Assembly: GCF_902712855.1 (NCBI RefSeq)
Contig: NZ_LR743507.1
Span: forward strand, 5,442,501 to 5,506,500
Source of the DNA: Variovorax paradoxus
GTDB lineage: Bacteria > Pseudomonadota > Gammaproteobacteria > Burkholderiales > Burkholderiaceae_C
DNA length: 64,000 nucleotides
Direction of reading: 5' to 3'
How positions within the stretch are numbered: position 1 is the stretch's first letter; the number at the start of each line of letters is the position of its first letter. Shown here piece after piece: positions 51,605 through 59,701 of this stretch. The position numbers and the translations under genes were made by a program. Under the pieces are notes generated by a model. That model was not told where the DNA came from and did no database searches. It worked only from the letters and a program-made list of their open reading frames with translations.

Positions 51605-52516
51605 ATGAACACCACACTCGAACTGATCGGCGCCCCCACCGACATCGGCGCCAGCGTGCGCGGCGCCGGCATGGGCCCTGACGCGCTGCGCGTGGCAGGC
51701 CTGCCGGAGGCCCTGGCGCGGCAGGGCTACACGGTCGTCGACCGGGGCAACCTCGCGGGACCGGCCACGCCGTGGGCGCCGCCGGCCAACGGCCTGCGCC
51801 ACCTCGACGAGGTGATCGCATGGAACCGCTCGGTGTACGCGTCCGTCGACGGCACGCTCGGCGCCGGCCACGTGCCCGTGATGCTCGGCGGCGACCATTG
51901 CCTGGCCATCGGCTCCATCAGCGCGGTGGCCTGGCATGCACGCAAGCGCGGCAAGAAGCTGCGCGTGCTGTGGCTCGACGCGCACTCCGACGTCAACACC
52001 GAGACCACGAGCCCCAGCGGCAACCTGCACGGCATGCCGGTGTCGTGCCTGCTCGGCCACGGTCCCGCGGTGCTCACGGGCTGGAGCGGCGAGCGCGCGG
52101 CGCTGGCGCACGAGGCCATCCGCTTCATCGGCATCCGCAGCGTGGACAGCGACGAGAAGGAAGCCATCCGCACGCTCGGCCTGAACGTGTTCGACATGCG
52201 CCACATCGACGAACACGGCATGCGCACCACCATGACCGAGGCGCTGCAGGACGTCGACGAGGACACCCACTTGCACGTGAGCTTCGACCTCGACTGCCTC
52301 GACCCGGGCATCGCGCCGGGCGTGGGCACCGGCGTGCGCGGCGGCCCGACCTACCGCGAGATGCAGCTGTGCATGGAGATGATCGCGGACACCGGCCGGC
52401 TGGGCTCGGTCGACGTGGTCGAGCTGAACCCCGCGCTCGACGTGCGCAACCAGACCGCCGAGGTGGCGGTCGAGCTGATCGAGAGCCTGTTCGGCAAGTC
52501 GACCCTGGTGCGTTAG
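51605..52516 (+). CDS. rocF: arginase
   Basis: 303 aa ureohydrolase. Binuclear Mn site residues are in MLGGDHCLAIG, WLDAHSDVNTE and SFDLDCLDPGIAPG. The C-terminus (VELNPALDVRNQTAEVAVEL) fits arginase/RocF better than agmatinase. Converts arginine to ornithine and urea. AAGGAG precedes the ATG. It is convergent with the FUSC gene and the stop codons share three bases (TTAG). The nearby glutamate dehydrogenase gene could take arginine carbon onward, though it is not in the same unit. Confidence 0.92.
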   Translation: MNTTLELIGAPTDIGASVRGAGMGPDALRVAGLPEALARQGYTVVDRGNLAGPATPWAPPANGLRHLDEVIAWNRSVYASVDGTLGAGHVPVMLGGDHCLAIGSISAVAWHARKRGKKLRVLWLDAHSDVNTETTSPSGNLHGMPVSCLLGHGPAVLTGWSGERAALAHEAIRFIGIRSVDSDEKEAIRTLGLNVFDMRHIDEHGMRTTMTEALQDVDEDTHLHVSFDLDCLDPGIAPGVGTGVRGGPTYREMQLCMEMIADTGRLGSVDVVELNPALDVRNQTAEVAVELIESLFGKSTLVR

Positions 52517-53526
52517 GCCGTCGCCGGGACGGCGATGCAGCGCTGCATGCGTCGCACGTCGTCGAGCAGCAGGCTCAACGGCGCAATGAGCAACGCGTTG
52601 GATGCCGTGGCCTGCACCGAGGTCACGCGCTCGAGCTCCGCGAGGTCGGGCGCGCCGTTGTTCCCCGCCAGGGCCTCGGCCACGCCCGCGACGGCGGCAG
52701 CCGCCGCCTGCGCCGCTTCGCGCCAGAACGGGTCGGCCGCGGCAGCGTTCGCCTGCCGGAACACGCGGTCGAGCACCACGGCATCCTGGAAGATGCGGCC
52801 CGCGAGCCGAGCCTTGTCGCGGTAGGCGCGCGCCGTCTTCGCGGCGCCGCCGCGCCGCCACCATCGGGCTTCGAGGTCGGCGCTGCCGGCCAGCAGCGCC
52901 AGCCGGCCGAGCGACGCGCGCGTGGCCGCATGAATGCGTTCCGCCTCCGCTTCGGCGGGCCGTTGCGCGCCCGCCATGCGCTTCGCGATGCCGCGCAGCA
53001 GCGCGGCGCAGCCCTCGTCGAAGCGCGCGCCCGCGTGGTACTCGGACAGGAAGGTCGAGACCGCCAGCGCCACACCCACGCCGATGCCGATCTGCACCAT
53101 GCGCAGCATGGCCACCTGCAGCGCCGAATGCCCCGGAATGCCGCCGGCCGACAGCACGATCAGCGCCGCGACCGGCGCGCTGCGCAGGCCGGGAGCCGAA
53201 GCGCTGGCGAAAGCCAGCAGCAGCACGACGCCCAGCGTGGCAACCAGCACAGGCACGCCGTGGTGCTGCAGGTAGACGCCGCCCAGCCCGAACACCGCGC
53301 CGACGGCCGTGCCGCGCACCCGGTCCCAGCCGGCGTCGAGGGTGGAGCCGGCACTCGGGCGCATCACGATCAGCACGCTCATCACCGCCCAGAAGCTTTC
53401 GGGCAGGTGCAGCGCGACGGCCACCGCCCAGGCGAGCGCCACGGCGCCCGCGAGTTGCAGGCCGGCGCGCCAGCGGCCATGGCTCCAGAGGCCTGTGAGG
53501 CTTTGAAGCATCGGCGCGCCGTTCAT
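52513..53526 (-). CDS. FUSC family membrane protein (aromatic acid exporter-like)
   Basis: 337 aa. Four to six N-terminal membrane helices (LQLAGAVALAWAVAVALHL, SFWAVMSVLIVMRPSAGSTL, GTAVGAVFGLGGVYL, LRMVQIGIGVGVALAVSTFL) contain the FUSC signature around RPSAG-TL-RxxG. A soluble helical domain follows. Half-size compared with full AaeB (~650 aa). The family pumps out aromatic or fusaric-type acids. Its ATG overlaps the TGA of marR (ATGA), so it is co-translated with its likely regulator. Confidence 0.87.
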   Translation of the reverse strand: MNGAPMLQSLTGLWSHGRWRAGLQLAGAVALAWAVAVALHLPESFWAVMSVLIVMRPSAGSTLDAGWDRVRGTAVGAVFGLGGVYLQHHGVPVLVATLGVVLLLAFASASAPGLRSAPVAALIVLSAGGIPGHSALQVAMLRMVQIGIGVGVALAVSTFLSEYHAGARFDEGCAALLRGIAKRMAGAQRPAEAEAERIHAATRASLGRLALLAGSADLEARWWRRGGAAKTARAYRDKARLAGRIFQDAVVLDRVFRQANAAAADPFWREAAQAAAAAVAGVAEALAGNNGAPDLAELERVTSVQATASNALLIAPLSLLLDDVRRMQRCIAVPATA

Positions 53527-53993
53527 GGTTTCGCCGCCTTGTCGCCGCCGCCGAGCGTGTCGGCGATCCCGTCGATCAGTGCGCAGGCCTCCAGCAGCAG
53601 GGCGCGCTGGCGGCGATCGAGCGTGGCATCGATCGCCTCGGCCAGCGCCGCTTCGCGCGAGCGCATGAGCGCCTTCAGCCGCCGCGTGCCTTCCGGCGTG
53701 AGCGACAGCAGCCACTGGCGGCCGTCGCTCGGATGCGGCGTGCGCGCGGTCCAGCCTTCTGCGTCCAGCTCGGCCAGCAGCCGGGTCAGCGACTGGAGCT
53801 TGACCCGCTCGAACGCAGCCAGCGCCGTGGGCGAGCACGGCCCGTGCAGGTGCAACCGGCCCAGCACGCTGAGCTTGGCGACGCTGGGACCGTCGGGCGC
53901 GACGCTGCTGCTGCGCAGCTGGCGGGCCAGCTGCGACACCGAAGTGCGAAGGCGGGAGGCGCAGAGCGCCGGATCGGGGGTGGCGGAAGACAC
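53523..53993 (-). CDS. MarR family regulator
   Basis: 156 aa from a GTG at 53993. The winged helix spans ~35-110: KLSVLGRLHLHGPCSPTALA, LQSLTRLLAELDAEGWTAR and wing HPSDGRQWLLSLTPEG. MarR proteins sense phenolic or aromatic ligands and repress efflux genes. It forms a two-gene operon with the FUSC exporter gene. TACAAT lies 6 nt before the GTG, and a 12-bp palindrome overlaps this hexamer, so autorepression is likely. Confidence 0.9.
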   Translation of the reverse strand: MSSATPDPALCASRLRTSVSQLARQLRSSSVAPDGPSVAKLSVLGRLHLHGPCSPTALAAFERVKLQSLTRLLAELDAEGWTARTPHPSDGRQWLLSLTPEGTRRLKALMRSREAALAEAIDATLDRRQRALLLEACALIDGIADTLGGGDKAAKP

Positions 53994-54016
53994 GGCCGGA
54001 TTGTAAGACGCGTCTT
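53994..54016 (-). promoter_or_regulatory. marR promoter and operator
   Basis: On the minus strand TACAAT (54000-54005) ends 6 nt before the GTG. AAGACGCGTCTT (54005-54016) is a perfect palindrome sharing one base with the hexamer. This is a fitting site for MarR autorepression of the marR-FUSC operon. Confidence 0.55.
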
Positions 54017-54051
54017 GGTATTCGGGAGCACTGAGCGCTCCGGCCGGCAGG

Positions 54052-54777
54052 TCAGCCGCGGTTCGGCGACGAACTCACGGGATAGGTGACAGCAGGCGCA
54101 GCGACCGGGGCCGGGGCCGGCTGGGGCGCAGGCAAGGCAGTCGGCGCGGGCGAGGCAGCGGCTGCGGGCGCCTCGTCGGGTGTCTCGGCCTCGCCCTCCA
54201 CGTCCGGACCTTCGAGGAAGCGGTCGAGCAGCGCGAAGAAGCGGTCGTAGAAGCGCTCGTCGGTCAGCGTCTCGCTCGCCACCTTCACCATCGCGTCATC
54301 GCTGCCCGAGAACGGCAGCGAGAGCGAACCGATCGCGCCCACGCCCAGGCTGGCCGAGTTGTTCACTTTCTTGATGCCGTAGCGGTCCTGCAATGCGGTG
54401 GCGAAGGCCACGGTGCTCTTCGTGACCTTGCCGCCGCGCGTGCTCTCGAGCGCGCAGACCACGCGGAATTCGACCTCCACATGCACCTCGGCGGCCGGCT
54501 GGAAGCTCTTGCGCCCGGTCACCAGGTCGGCGTTGGCGGCCGTGATCATGTAGCCCTGGCTCAGCAGCGCGCGGCGCGCGGCCTCGCAGGTCTGGGCCTC
54601 GGTGGCCTCGTAGTTGCGGGTGTGGGTGGTGGTCGAGCCGAAGGCCTCGGGTTCGTAGGTCACGCGGCGCGAACCGGTGCCGCAGCCGGCAAGCAGGAGG
54701 GCGGACACCAGACCCAGGAGCAGGACCGGCGAGCGGGCAAAGGAAATGGAAGAAGAAGTGAGAGGCATGGTCGGCAT
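54052..54777 (-). CDS. DUF2242 lipoprotein
   Basis: 241 aa. Lipobox ALLLAGC (Cys32 from the first ATG; a second ATG at 54768 is possible). The DUF2242 domain (~40-190) has TCEAARRALLSQGYMITAAN, FRVVCALESTRGGKVTKSTV and SLPFSGSDDAMVKVA, and ERFYDRFFALLDRFL. The tail is Pro/Ala-rich. Conserved Burkholderiales envelope lipoprotein of unknown role. TAGCAT is 10 nt before the first ATG. It stands alone on the minus strand. Confidence 0.82.
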   Translation of the reverse strand: MPTMPLTSSSISFARSPVLLLGLVSALLLAGCGTGSRRVTYEPEAFGSTTTHTRNYEATEAQTCEAARRALLSQGYMITAANADLVTGRKSFQPAAEVHVEVEFRVVCALESTRGGKVTKSTVAFATALQDRYGIKKVNNSASLGVGAIGSLSLPFSGSDDAMVKVASETLTDERFYDRFFALLDRFLEGPDVEGEAETPDEAPAAAASPAPTALPAPQPAPAPVAAPAVTYPVSSSPNRG

Positions 54778-54861
54778 GAAGCGGCGAATGCTAACCGGCG
54801 TCCCGCGCCGGCAAGGCTTCGAGCGCGCCGGGCCGCCGGCGTTCCCCGACCCGCGAGATTT

Positions 54862-55515
54862 TCAGGACCAGGGCAGCAGGTGGTGCGCGCGCACCCGCGT
54901 CGCCGCGATCAGCCGCGCATTCGGCGCGTCGGTGCTCTCGACCCAGGCACGCGCCTCTTCCGCGCTGCGGCCGAACTGCTGGTGACGCCGCACCAGGCGG
55001 TCCTCGCGCACCGCGTCGTCGATGTCCACGTACCAGACCTCGTCGAGCATCGCTGCCGCGCCGGCCCACGGGCCCACGTCGTGCAGCAGGTAGTTGCCTT
55101 CGGTGATGACGAGTTGCGTGGACGGCAGCACCGCGATCGCACCGGCGATCGGCTCCTCGATCTCGCGTCGAAATTCGGGCGCGTAGACGACGTCGCCGTC
55201 CGGACGCTGCTCGCGCAGGCGCTGCAGCAGTGCCACGTATCCGGCGCTGTCGAAGGTGTCGGGCGCGCCCTTGCGCGCGGCACGGCCGAGCCGTTGCAGC
55301 TCGACGTTGGCGAGGTGAAAGCCGTCCATGGGGACGACCTGGGCGCGGTCGGTGCCTACGGCCTGGAGCAGCGCCGCCGCGAGCGTGGACTTGCCCGCGC
55401 CGGGCGCCCCGACCAATCCCAACAGCTTGCGCCCCCCGCCGGCCATCAGAGCCTGGAGGCGGGCGACGCTGTCTGCGGGAAGAGCGGGAAGTTGCGGTAC
55501 GGGGATGGTGGTCAT
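54862..55515 (-). CDS. P-loop nucleoside/nucleotide kinase family protein
   Basis: 217 aa. Walker A GLVGAPGAGKSTLA (~33-46). Substrate region VVPMDGFHLANVELQRLGR and KGAPDTFDSAGYVALL resemble the uridine kinase/phosphoribulokinase/pantothenate kinase group. LVITEGNYLLHD is the Walker-B-like strand and RLVRRHQQFGRS the lid. The phosphate acceptor (a sugar, nucleoside or vitamin) cannot be named. TACGCT is 6 nt before the ATG and there is no SD. The glutamate dehydrogenase gene upstream on the same strand ends 33 bp away. Confidence 0.87.
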   Translation of the reverse strand: MTTIPVPQLPALPADSVARLQALMAGGGRKLLGLVGAPGAGKSTLAAALLQAVGTDRAQVVPMDGFHLANVELQRLGRAARKGAPDTFDSAGYVALLQRLREQRPDGDVVYAPEFRREIEEPIAGAIAVLPSTQLVITEGNYLLHDVGPWAGAAAMLDEVWYVDIDDAVREDRLVRRHQQFGRSAEEARAWVESTDAPNARLIAATRVRAHHLLPWS

Positions 55516-55548
55516 CCCGCGAGCGTACCGCTCCCGTGCATCAAGGCA

Positions 55549-56823
55549 TCAGGGATACAGGCCGCGTTCCTGGCGCGCCATCAGGATGCGCTCGCAAGCC
55601 ACGGCGTACGTCGCGGTGCGCAGCGTGATCTTGTGCTTGTCGGCCGTGTCCCAGATCTGGTTGAGCGCGTTCATCATGATGCGGTCGAGGCGCACGTTGA
55701 TCTCGTCCTCGTCCCAGAAGAACGACGAGAAGTCCTGCACCCATTCGAAGTAGCTCACGGTCACGCCGCCGGCATTGCAGATCACGTCGGGCACCACCAG
55801 CACGCCGCGCTCGGCGAGGATGTCGTCGGCCTGCGGCACGGTGGGGCCGTTGGCGCCTTCGAGTACCAGCTTGGCGGTGGTCTTCTGCGCGCGCTCGGCG
55901 GTGATCTGGCCTTCGAGCGCGGCGGGAATCAGGATGTCGCAGGCAACGTTCCAGAAGTCCTCGTTCGGCACGATGTCGCCGCCGGCCTTGAAGGCGACCA
56001 CGCCTTCCTTGTTGGCCACCGGGATCAGCCTGGCCAGGTCGAGGCCGTTGCTGTTGACGATGGTGCCGGTATGGTCCTGCACCGCGACGATCTTCGCGCC
56101 GGCCTCTGCGAAGAGTTCGGCCGCGACCGAGCCCACGTTGCCGAAGCCCTGCACCGCGATGCGCGCGCCGCGCAGGTCCATGCCCAGGCGGCGTGCCGCC
56201 TCGCGCCCGGTGACGAACACGCCGCGGCCGGTGGCCTTCACGCGGCCCAGCGAGCCGCCCAGGTGCAGCGGCTTGCCGGTGACGACGCCGGTGGCGGTGC
56301 CGCCGACGTTCATCGAGTAGGTGTCCATCATCCACGCCATGATCTGGCCGTTGGTGTTGACGTCGGGTGCGGGAATGTCGGTGTGCGGGCCGATGATGAT
56401 GCCGATCTCGCTGGTGTAGCGGCGGGTGATCTTCTCGAGCTCGTTCTGCGAGAGCTTCTTGGGGTCGACGCGGATGCCGCCCTTGGCGCCGCCGTAGGGC
56501 AGGTTGACGGCGGCCGTCTTGATGGTCATCCAGGCCGACAGTGCCATCACTTCTTCCAGCGTGACGTCGGGGTGGAAGCGCACGCCGCCCTTGCCCGGGC
56601 CGCGGCTCATGTTGTGCTGCACGCGGTAGCCCTCGTAATGGGCGATGGTGCCGTCGTCCATCTCGATCGGCACGTCGACGATCAGCGCGCGCTTGGGGCG
56701 CTTCAGGGTTTCGACCCAGCGGGCCAGCGGGCCGAGGTACGGCACGACGCGGTCGACCTGCGACAGGTAGGTGCCCCAGGGGCTGTTGGCGGTCGGCGCG
56801 ACGAAGGAGAGTTTTTCGCTCAT
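55549..56823 (-). CDS. gdhA: glutamate dehydrogenase
   Basis: 424 aa, Glu/Leu/Phe/Val dehydrogenase family. It interconverts glutamate with 2-oxoglutarate and ammonia. The catalytic Lys is in NLPYGGAKGGIRVDPKKL. The dinucleotide fold is in RIAVQGFGNVGSVAAEL. ANGPTVPQADDILAERG and NAGGVTVSYFEWVQD are conserved. The start at 56823 (MSEKLSFV) has AAGGT as SD; longer frames are shadow. A 522-bp divergent spacer to an lrp-type gene holds candidate operators and a large hairpin, suggesting Lrp-type amino-acid control. Confidence 0.95.
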   Translation of the reverse strand: MSEKLSFVAPTANSPWGTYLSQVDRVVPYLGPLARWVETLKRPKRALIVDVPIEMDDGTIAHYEGYRVQHNMSRGPGKGGVRFHPDVTLEEVMALSAWMTIKTAAVNLPYGGAKGGIRVDPKKLSQNELEKITRRYTSEIGIIIGPHTDIPAPDVNTNGQIMAWMMDTYSMNVGGTATGVVTGKPLHLGGSLGRVKATGRGVFVTGREAARRLGMDLRGARIAVQGFGNVGSVAAELFAEAGAKIVAVQDHTGTIVNSNGLDLARLIPVANKEGVVAFKAGGDIVPNEDFWNVACDILIPAALEGQITAERAQKTTAKLVLEGANGPTVPQADDILAERGVLVVPDVICNAGGVTVSYFEWVQDFSSFFWDEDEINVRLDRIMMNALNQIWDTADKHKITLRTATYAVACERILMARQERGLYP

Positions 56824-56887
56824 GAGAGATACCTTGGTTGAACGGATGGGCGCAACGATAGACCTCTCGCGTGCGCCGCGCCATGGC

Positions 56888-56914
56888 TTATGCGCGCTGC
56901 GCTCACGGTTATGC
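56888..56914. promoter_or_regulatory. TTATGC direct repeats upstream of gdhA
   Basis: TTATGC at 56888-56893 and 56909-56914, 21 bp apart (two turns), 65-91 bp before gdhA. Possible sites for the adjacent Lrp-type protein. Only weakly supported. Confidence 0.25.
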
Positions 56915-57130
56915 AAGAGACGTTAGTACGCGACGTTCCTGCGCCTGGCAAGGCGTGCCGCGGCGCCGTCGCTGCGAGGGAACGACGCTGTCGTCCGCGG
57001 TTCGTCGATCCCGCGCATGGGCTTCTTGATCGGCCGCGCCGGCACGGTGTGCAACCCGCATCGGGACGCCTTGCGGATGACCCGCAAGCCGCAGGCTGCC
57101 ATCCATCTTTGGAGGTGTTCGGCTCCGCAC

Positions 57131-57175
57131 CTGGCCACACGCCGAGGCCGCGTGCGCGCCTCGGCGTGTGGCCAG
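57131..57175. other. 18-bp perfect inverted repeat in the gdhA-lrp spacer
   Basis: CTGGCCACACGCCGAGGC (57131-57148) and its exact complement (57158-57175) flank a 9-nt loop CGCGTGCGC. No T-run follows on either strand. The remainder of the spacer (56824-57345) holds no supported gene. It could be an sRNA or attenuator hairpin or a remnant of a mobile repeat. Confidence 0.7.
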
Positions 57176-57333
57176 TTCGCCGGTGCACGGCAGTGGCTGA
57201 AGACCGCGTTCGCGCGCCAGCCTGCCGGCGAGTGCGGCGCGGCGTGGGTAAGCCAAGGGCATTTCCTTGGTTCTATCTCCTATAGCCGGCCTCCATAGGC
57301 CGCATCTTCCGCCGCGAATCGATGGCCCCGCCG

Positions 57334-57345
57334 GATAATCCTCCG
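57334..57345 (+). promoter_or_regulatory. -10 element of the lrp-type gene, likely leaderless
   Basis: GATAAT (57334-57339) ends 6 nt before ATG 57346; no SD. This spacing also argues against translation from 57322, which would lie upstream of the promoter element. Confidence 0.45.
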
Positions 57346-57813
57346 ATGCTCGATCTGGACCGCATCGATCTCCGGCTTCTGAAGATCCTTCAGGAGGATG
57401 GCCGCATCACCAACCTCAAGCTGGCCGAGGCGGTGGCGCTGTCGCCCACGGCGGTGCTGGCGCGGGTCCAGCGGCTCACGCGCGAAGGGTTCATCCTCGG
57501 CTACGAGGCGCGGCTCGATCCGCAGAAGCTCAGCCGCGGCTTCACGGTGTTCGTCGAAGTGCTGCTCGACCGCACCACGGCCAACGTGTTCGACCAGTTC
57601 AAGGCGGCCGTGCAGGTGCGCGACGAGATCATGGAATGCCACATGGTCGCGGGCGGCTTCGACTACCTGCTCAAGACCCGCATGGCCGACATGGCCGCCT
57701 ATCGCGAGTTCGCCGGCACCGTGCTGTGGCAGTTGCCCGGCGTGCGCGAGACGCGGACCTATGCGGTGATGGAAGAAGTGAAGAGCAGCGCGCGGCTTCC
57801 GCTCGGCATCTGA
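57346..57813 (+). CDS. Lrp/AsnC family regulator
   Basis: 155 aa from ATG 57346 (MLDLDRIDLRLLKILQEDGR, the canonical Lrp start). An ATG at 57322 would add eight residues. Helix-turn-helix ITNLKLAEAVALSPTAVLAR, followed by the RAM/ACT-like ligand domain (FVEVLLDRTT, VRDEIMECHMVAGGFDYLLK, LPGVRETRTYAVMEEVK). GATAAT lies 6 nt before the ATG. Divergent from gdhA, so it probably controls glutamate dehydrogenase in response to an amino acid (inference). Confidence 0.92.
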   Translation: MLDLDRIDLRLLKILQEDGRITNLKLAEAVALSPTAVLARVQRLTREGFILGYEARLDPQKLSRGFTVFVEVLLDRTTANVFDQFKAAVQVRDEIMECHMVAGGFDYLLKTRMADMAAYREFAGTVLWQLPGVRETRTYAVMEEVKSSARLPLGI

Positions 57814-57839
57814 GGAAGACGCGCCGCACCGGGGGCGGA

Positions 57840-58541
57840 TCAGCCCGGCTTGCGCGCGCGCCCGCCGAAGATCGCCGTGCCCACCCGCACCATCGTGCTG
57901 CCCGCGCTGATCGCCGCCTCGAGATCGGCACTCATGCCGAGCGAGAGCGTGTCGAGTGCAATGCCCGCATCGCAGATCGACCGGTAGACCGCATGCGCAC
58001 GCAGGAACAGTTCTCGCTGCGCCTCGAAGCCGTCGGCCGGTTCGGGGATGGCCATGAGCCCGCGAAGCCGAAGCTGTGGCAAAGCCGCCACAGCGCGCGC
58101 GAGCGCCACGGCCTCTTCCGGCGGCACGCCCGACTTGTTCGCACCGCCGTCCACATTAACCTGAAGGCATACATTGAGCGGCGCCAGTTGCGCCGGCCGT
58201 TGCGCCGACAGGCGCTCGGCGATCTTCAGCCGGTCGATGCTGTGGACCCAGTCGAACTGCTCGGCGACGGGCCGCGTCTTGTTGCTCTGGAGCGGCCCGA
58301 TGCAGTGCCACTCGAGGGCGGCGCGAAGATCGGCCAGCGCCTCGATCTTGTCGAGGCCTTCCTGCACGTAGTTCTCACCGAAGGAAGACTGGCCCGCCGC
58401 GTGCGCCTCTCGCACGGCCTCGGGGTCGAAGGTCTTGGAGACCGCCAGCAGCCGCACGTCGCCCGGGTTGCGCCCGGCCGTTACACATGCCTTCGCGATC
58501 CGGTTGTTTACTTGCTGGAGGTCGTCACCAATCATCGTCAT
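57840..58541 (-). CDS. yggS: PLP homeostasis protein YggS
   Basis: 233 aa, YggS/PROSC family: binds PLP without known catalysis and balances vitamin B6 and amino acid pools. PLP Lys36 in LLAVSKTF. Conserved GENYVQE, WHCIGPLQSNKTRP, VNVDGGANKSGV and LSLGMSADLEAAISAGSTMVRVGTAIFG. Start at 58541; a TACGAT hexamer (58554-58559, minus) is 12 nt upstream. Divergent from pilT, the usual yggS-pilT arrangement in proteobacteria. Confidence 0.96.
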   Translation of the reverse strand: MTMIGDDLQQVNNRIAKACVTAGRNPGDVRLLAVSKTFDPEAVREAHAAGQSSFGENYVQEGLDKIEALADLRAALEWHCIGPLQSNKTRPVAEQFDWVHSIDRLKIAERLSAQRPAQLAPLNVCLQVNVDGGANKSGVPPEEAVALARAVAALPQLRLRGLMAIPEPADGFEAQRELFLRAHAVYRSICDAGIALDTLSLGMSADLEAAISAGSTMVRVGTAIFGGRARKPG

Positions 58542-58593
58542 AATCGTCCAAAAATCGTATCAAAACGTCACCGCACCCGAGCCGAGGAGCCCT

Positions 58594-59637
58594 GTGGACA
58601 TCACCCAATTGCTGGCGTTCAGCGTCAAGAACAAAGCCTCCGACCTGCACCTTTCCGCCGGTCTTCCGCCCATGATCCGCGTCAATGGCGACGTGCGCCG
58701 CATCAACGTCGATGCGCTCGATCACAAGGGCGTGCACGCCATGGTGTACGACATCATGAGCGACACCCACCGCAAGCACTACGAAGAGTTCCTGGAGGTC
58801 GACTTCTCGTTCGAGATCGACGGCCTCGCGCGCTTCCGCGTGAACGCCTTCAACCAGGCACGCGGCGCGGCCGCGGTGTTCCGGACCATTCCATCGAAGA
58901 TCCTGACGCTGGAGCAGCTCAATGCGCCGAAGATTTTCGGCGATCTCGCGCTCAAGCCGCGCGGCCTCGTGCTGGTGACCGGTCCCACGGGTTCGGGCAA
59001 GTCGACCACGCTGGCGGCAATGGTCAACTACCTCAACGAAAACGAGTACGGCCACATCCTCACGGTGGAAGACCCTATCGAGTTCGTGCACGAGTCCAAG
59101 AAGTGCCTGATCAACCAGCGTGAAGTCGGCCCGATGACGCTGTCGTTCTCCAACGCACTGCGCTCCGCGCTGCGCGAAGACCCGGACGCCATCCTGGTGG
59201 GCGAGTTGCGCGACCTCGAGACCATCCGCCTCGCCATGACCGCCGCCGAAACGGGCCACCTGGTGTTCGGCACGCTGCACACCTCGTCGGCCGCCAAGAC
59301 CATCGACCGGATCATCGACGTGTTCCCGGGCGAAGAGAAGGAAATGATCCGCGCGATGCTGTCGGAGTCGCTGCAGGCCGTGATCTCGCAGACGCTGTGC
59401 AAGACCAAGGACGGCCAGGGCCGCGTGGCGGCGCACGAGATCATGCTGGGCACGCCGGCCATCCGCAACCTGATCCGCGAGGCGAAGGTGGCGCAGATGT
59501 ACTCCACCATCCAGACCGGCCAGGGCCAGGGCATGCAGACGCTCGACCAGAACCTGACGGAGCTGGTGCGCCGCAATACCATCTCGGCAGCCGAAGCCCG
59601 CGGCAAGGCGAAGATCCCCGAAAACTTCCCCGGCTAG
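58594..59637 (+). CDS. pilT: type IV pilus retraction ATPase PilT
   Basis: 347 aa from a GTG at 58594 with GAGGAG upstream. Cytosolic hexameric ATPase that drives pilus retraction and twitching. N-terminal DITQLLAFSVKNKASDLHLS. Walker A GPTGSGKSTTLA, Asp box EDPIEFVHESKKC, Walker B VGELRDLETIRLAMTAAETGH, His box FGTLHTSSA, and the PilT-specific AIRNLIREAKVAQM. CATAAT (58539-58544) could be the -10. Length normal. pilU follows after 64 bp. Confidence 0.97.
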   Translation: MDITQLLAFSVKNKASDLHLSAGLPPMIRVNGDVRRINVDALDHKGVHAMVYDIMSDTHRKHYEEFLEVDFSFEIDGLARFRVNAFNQARGAAAVFRTIPSKILTLEQLNAPKIFGDLALKPRGLVLVTGPTGSGKSTTLAAMVNYLNENEYGHILTVEDPIEFVHESKKCLINQREVGPMTLSFSNALRSALREDPDAILVGELRDLETIRLAMTAAETGHLVFGTLHTSSAAKTIDRIIDVFPGEEKEMIRAMLSESLQAVISQTLCKTKDGQGRVAAHEIMLGTPAIRNLIREAKVAQMYSTIQTGQGQGMQTLDQNLTELVRRNTISAAEARGKAKIPENFPG

Positions 59638-59701
59638 TCATGAGGCCGCCCGGCGGCCGGCCGCCGACGGGTTCAATCCAACCAGATCAAGGAGCGCTCT
59701 C

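Larger units (their letters stand above)
56824..57345. other. 522-bp gdhA-lrp divergent spacer
   Basis: Contains the gdhA SD/promoter side, TTATGC repeats, the 18-bp inverted repeat and the lrp -10. Open frames of up to about 130 codons here lack an SD, domain or family likeness, so I call no gene. Confidence 0.5.

Noticed and set aside
56890..57285. Open frame of 131 codons in the gdhA-lrp spacer
   Set aside because: Runs through the 18-bp hairpin, no SD and no family likeness; more likely regulatory DNA.
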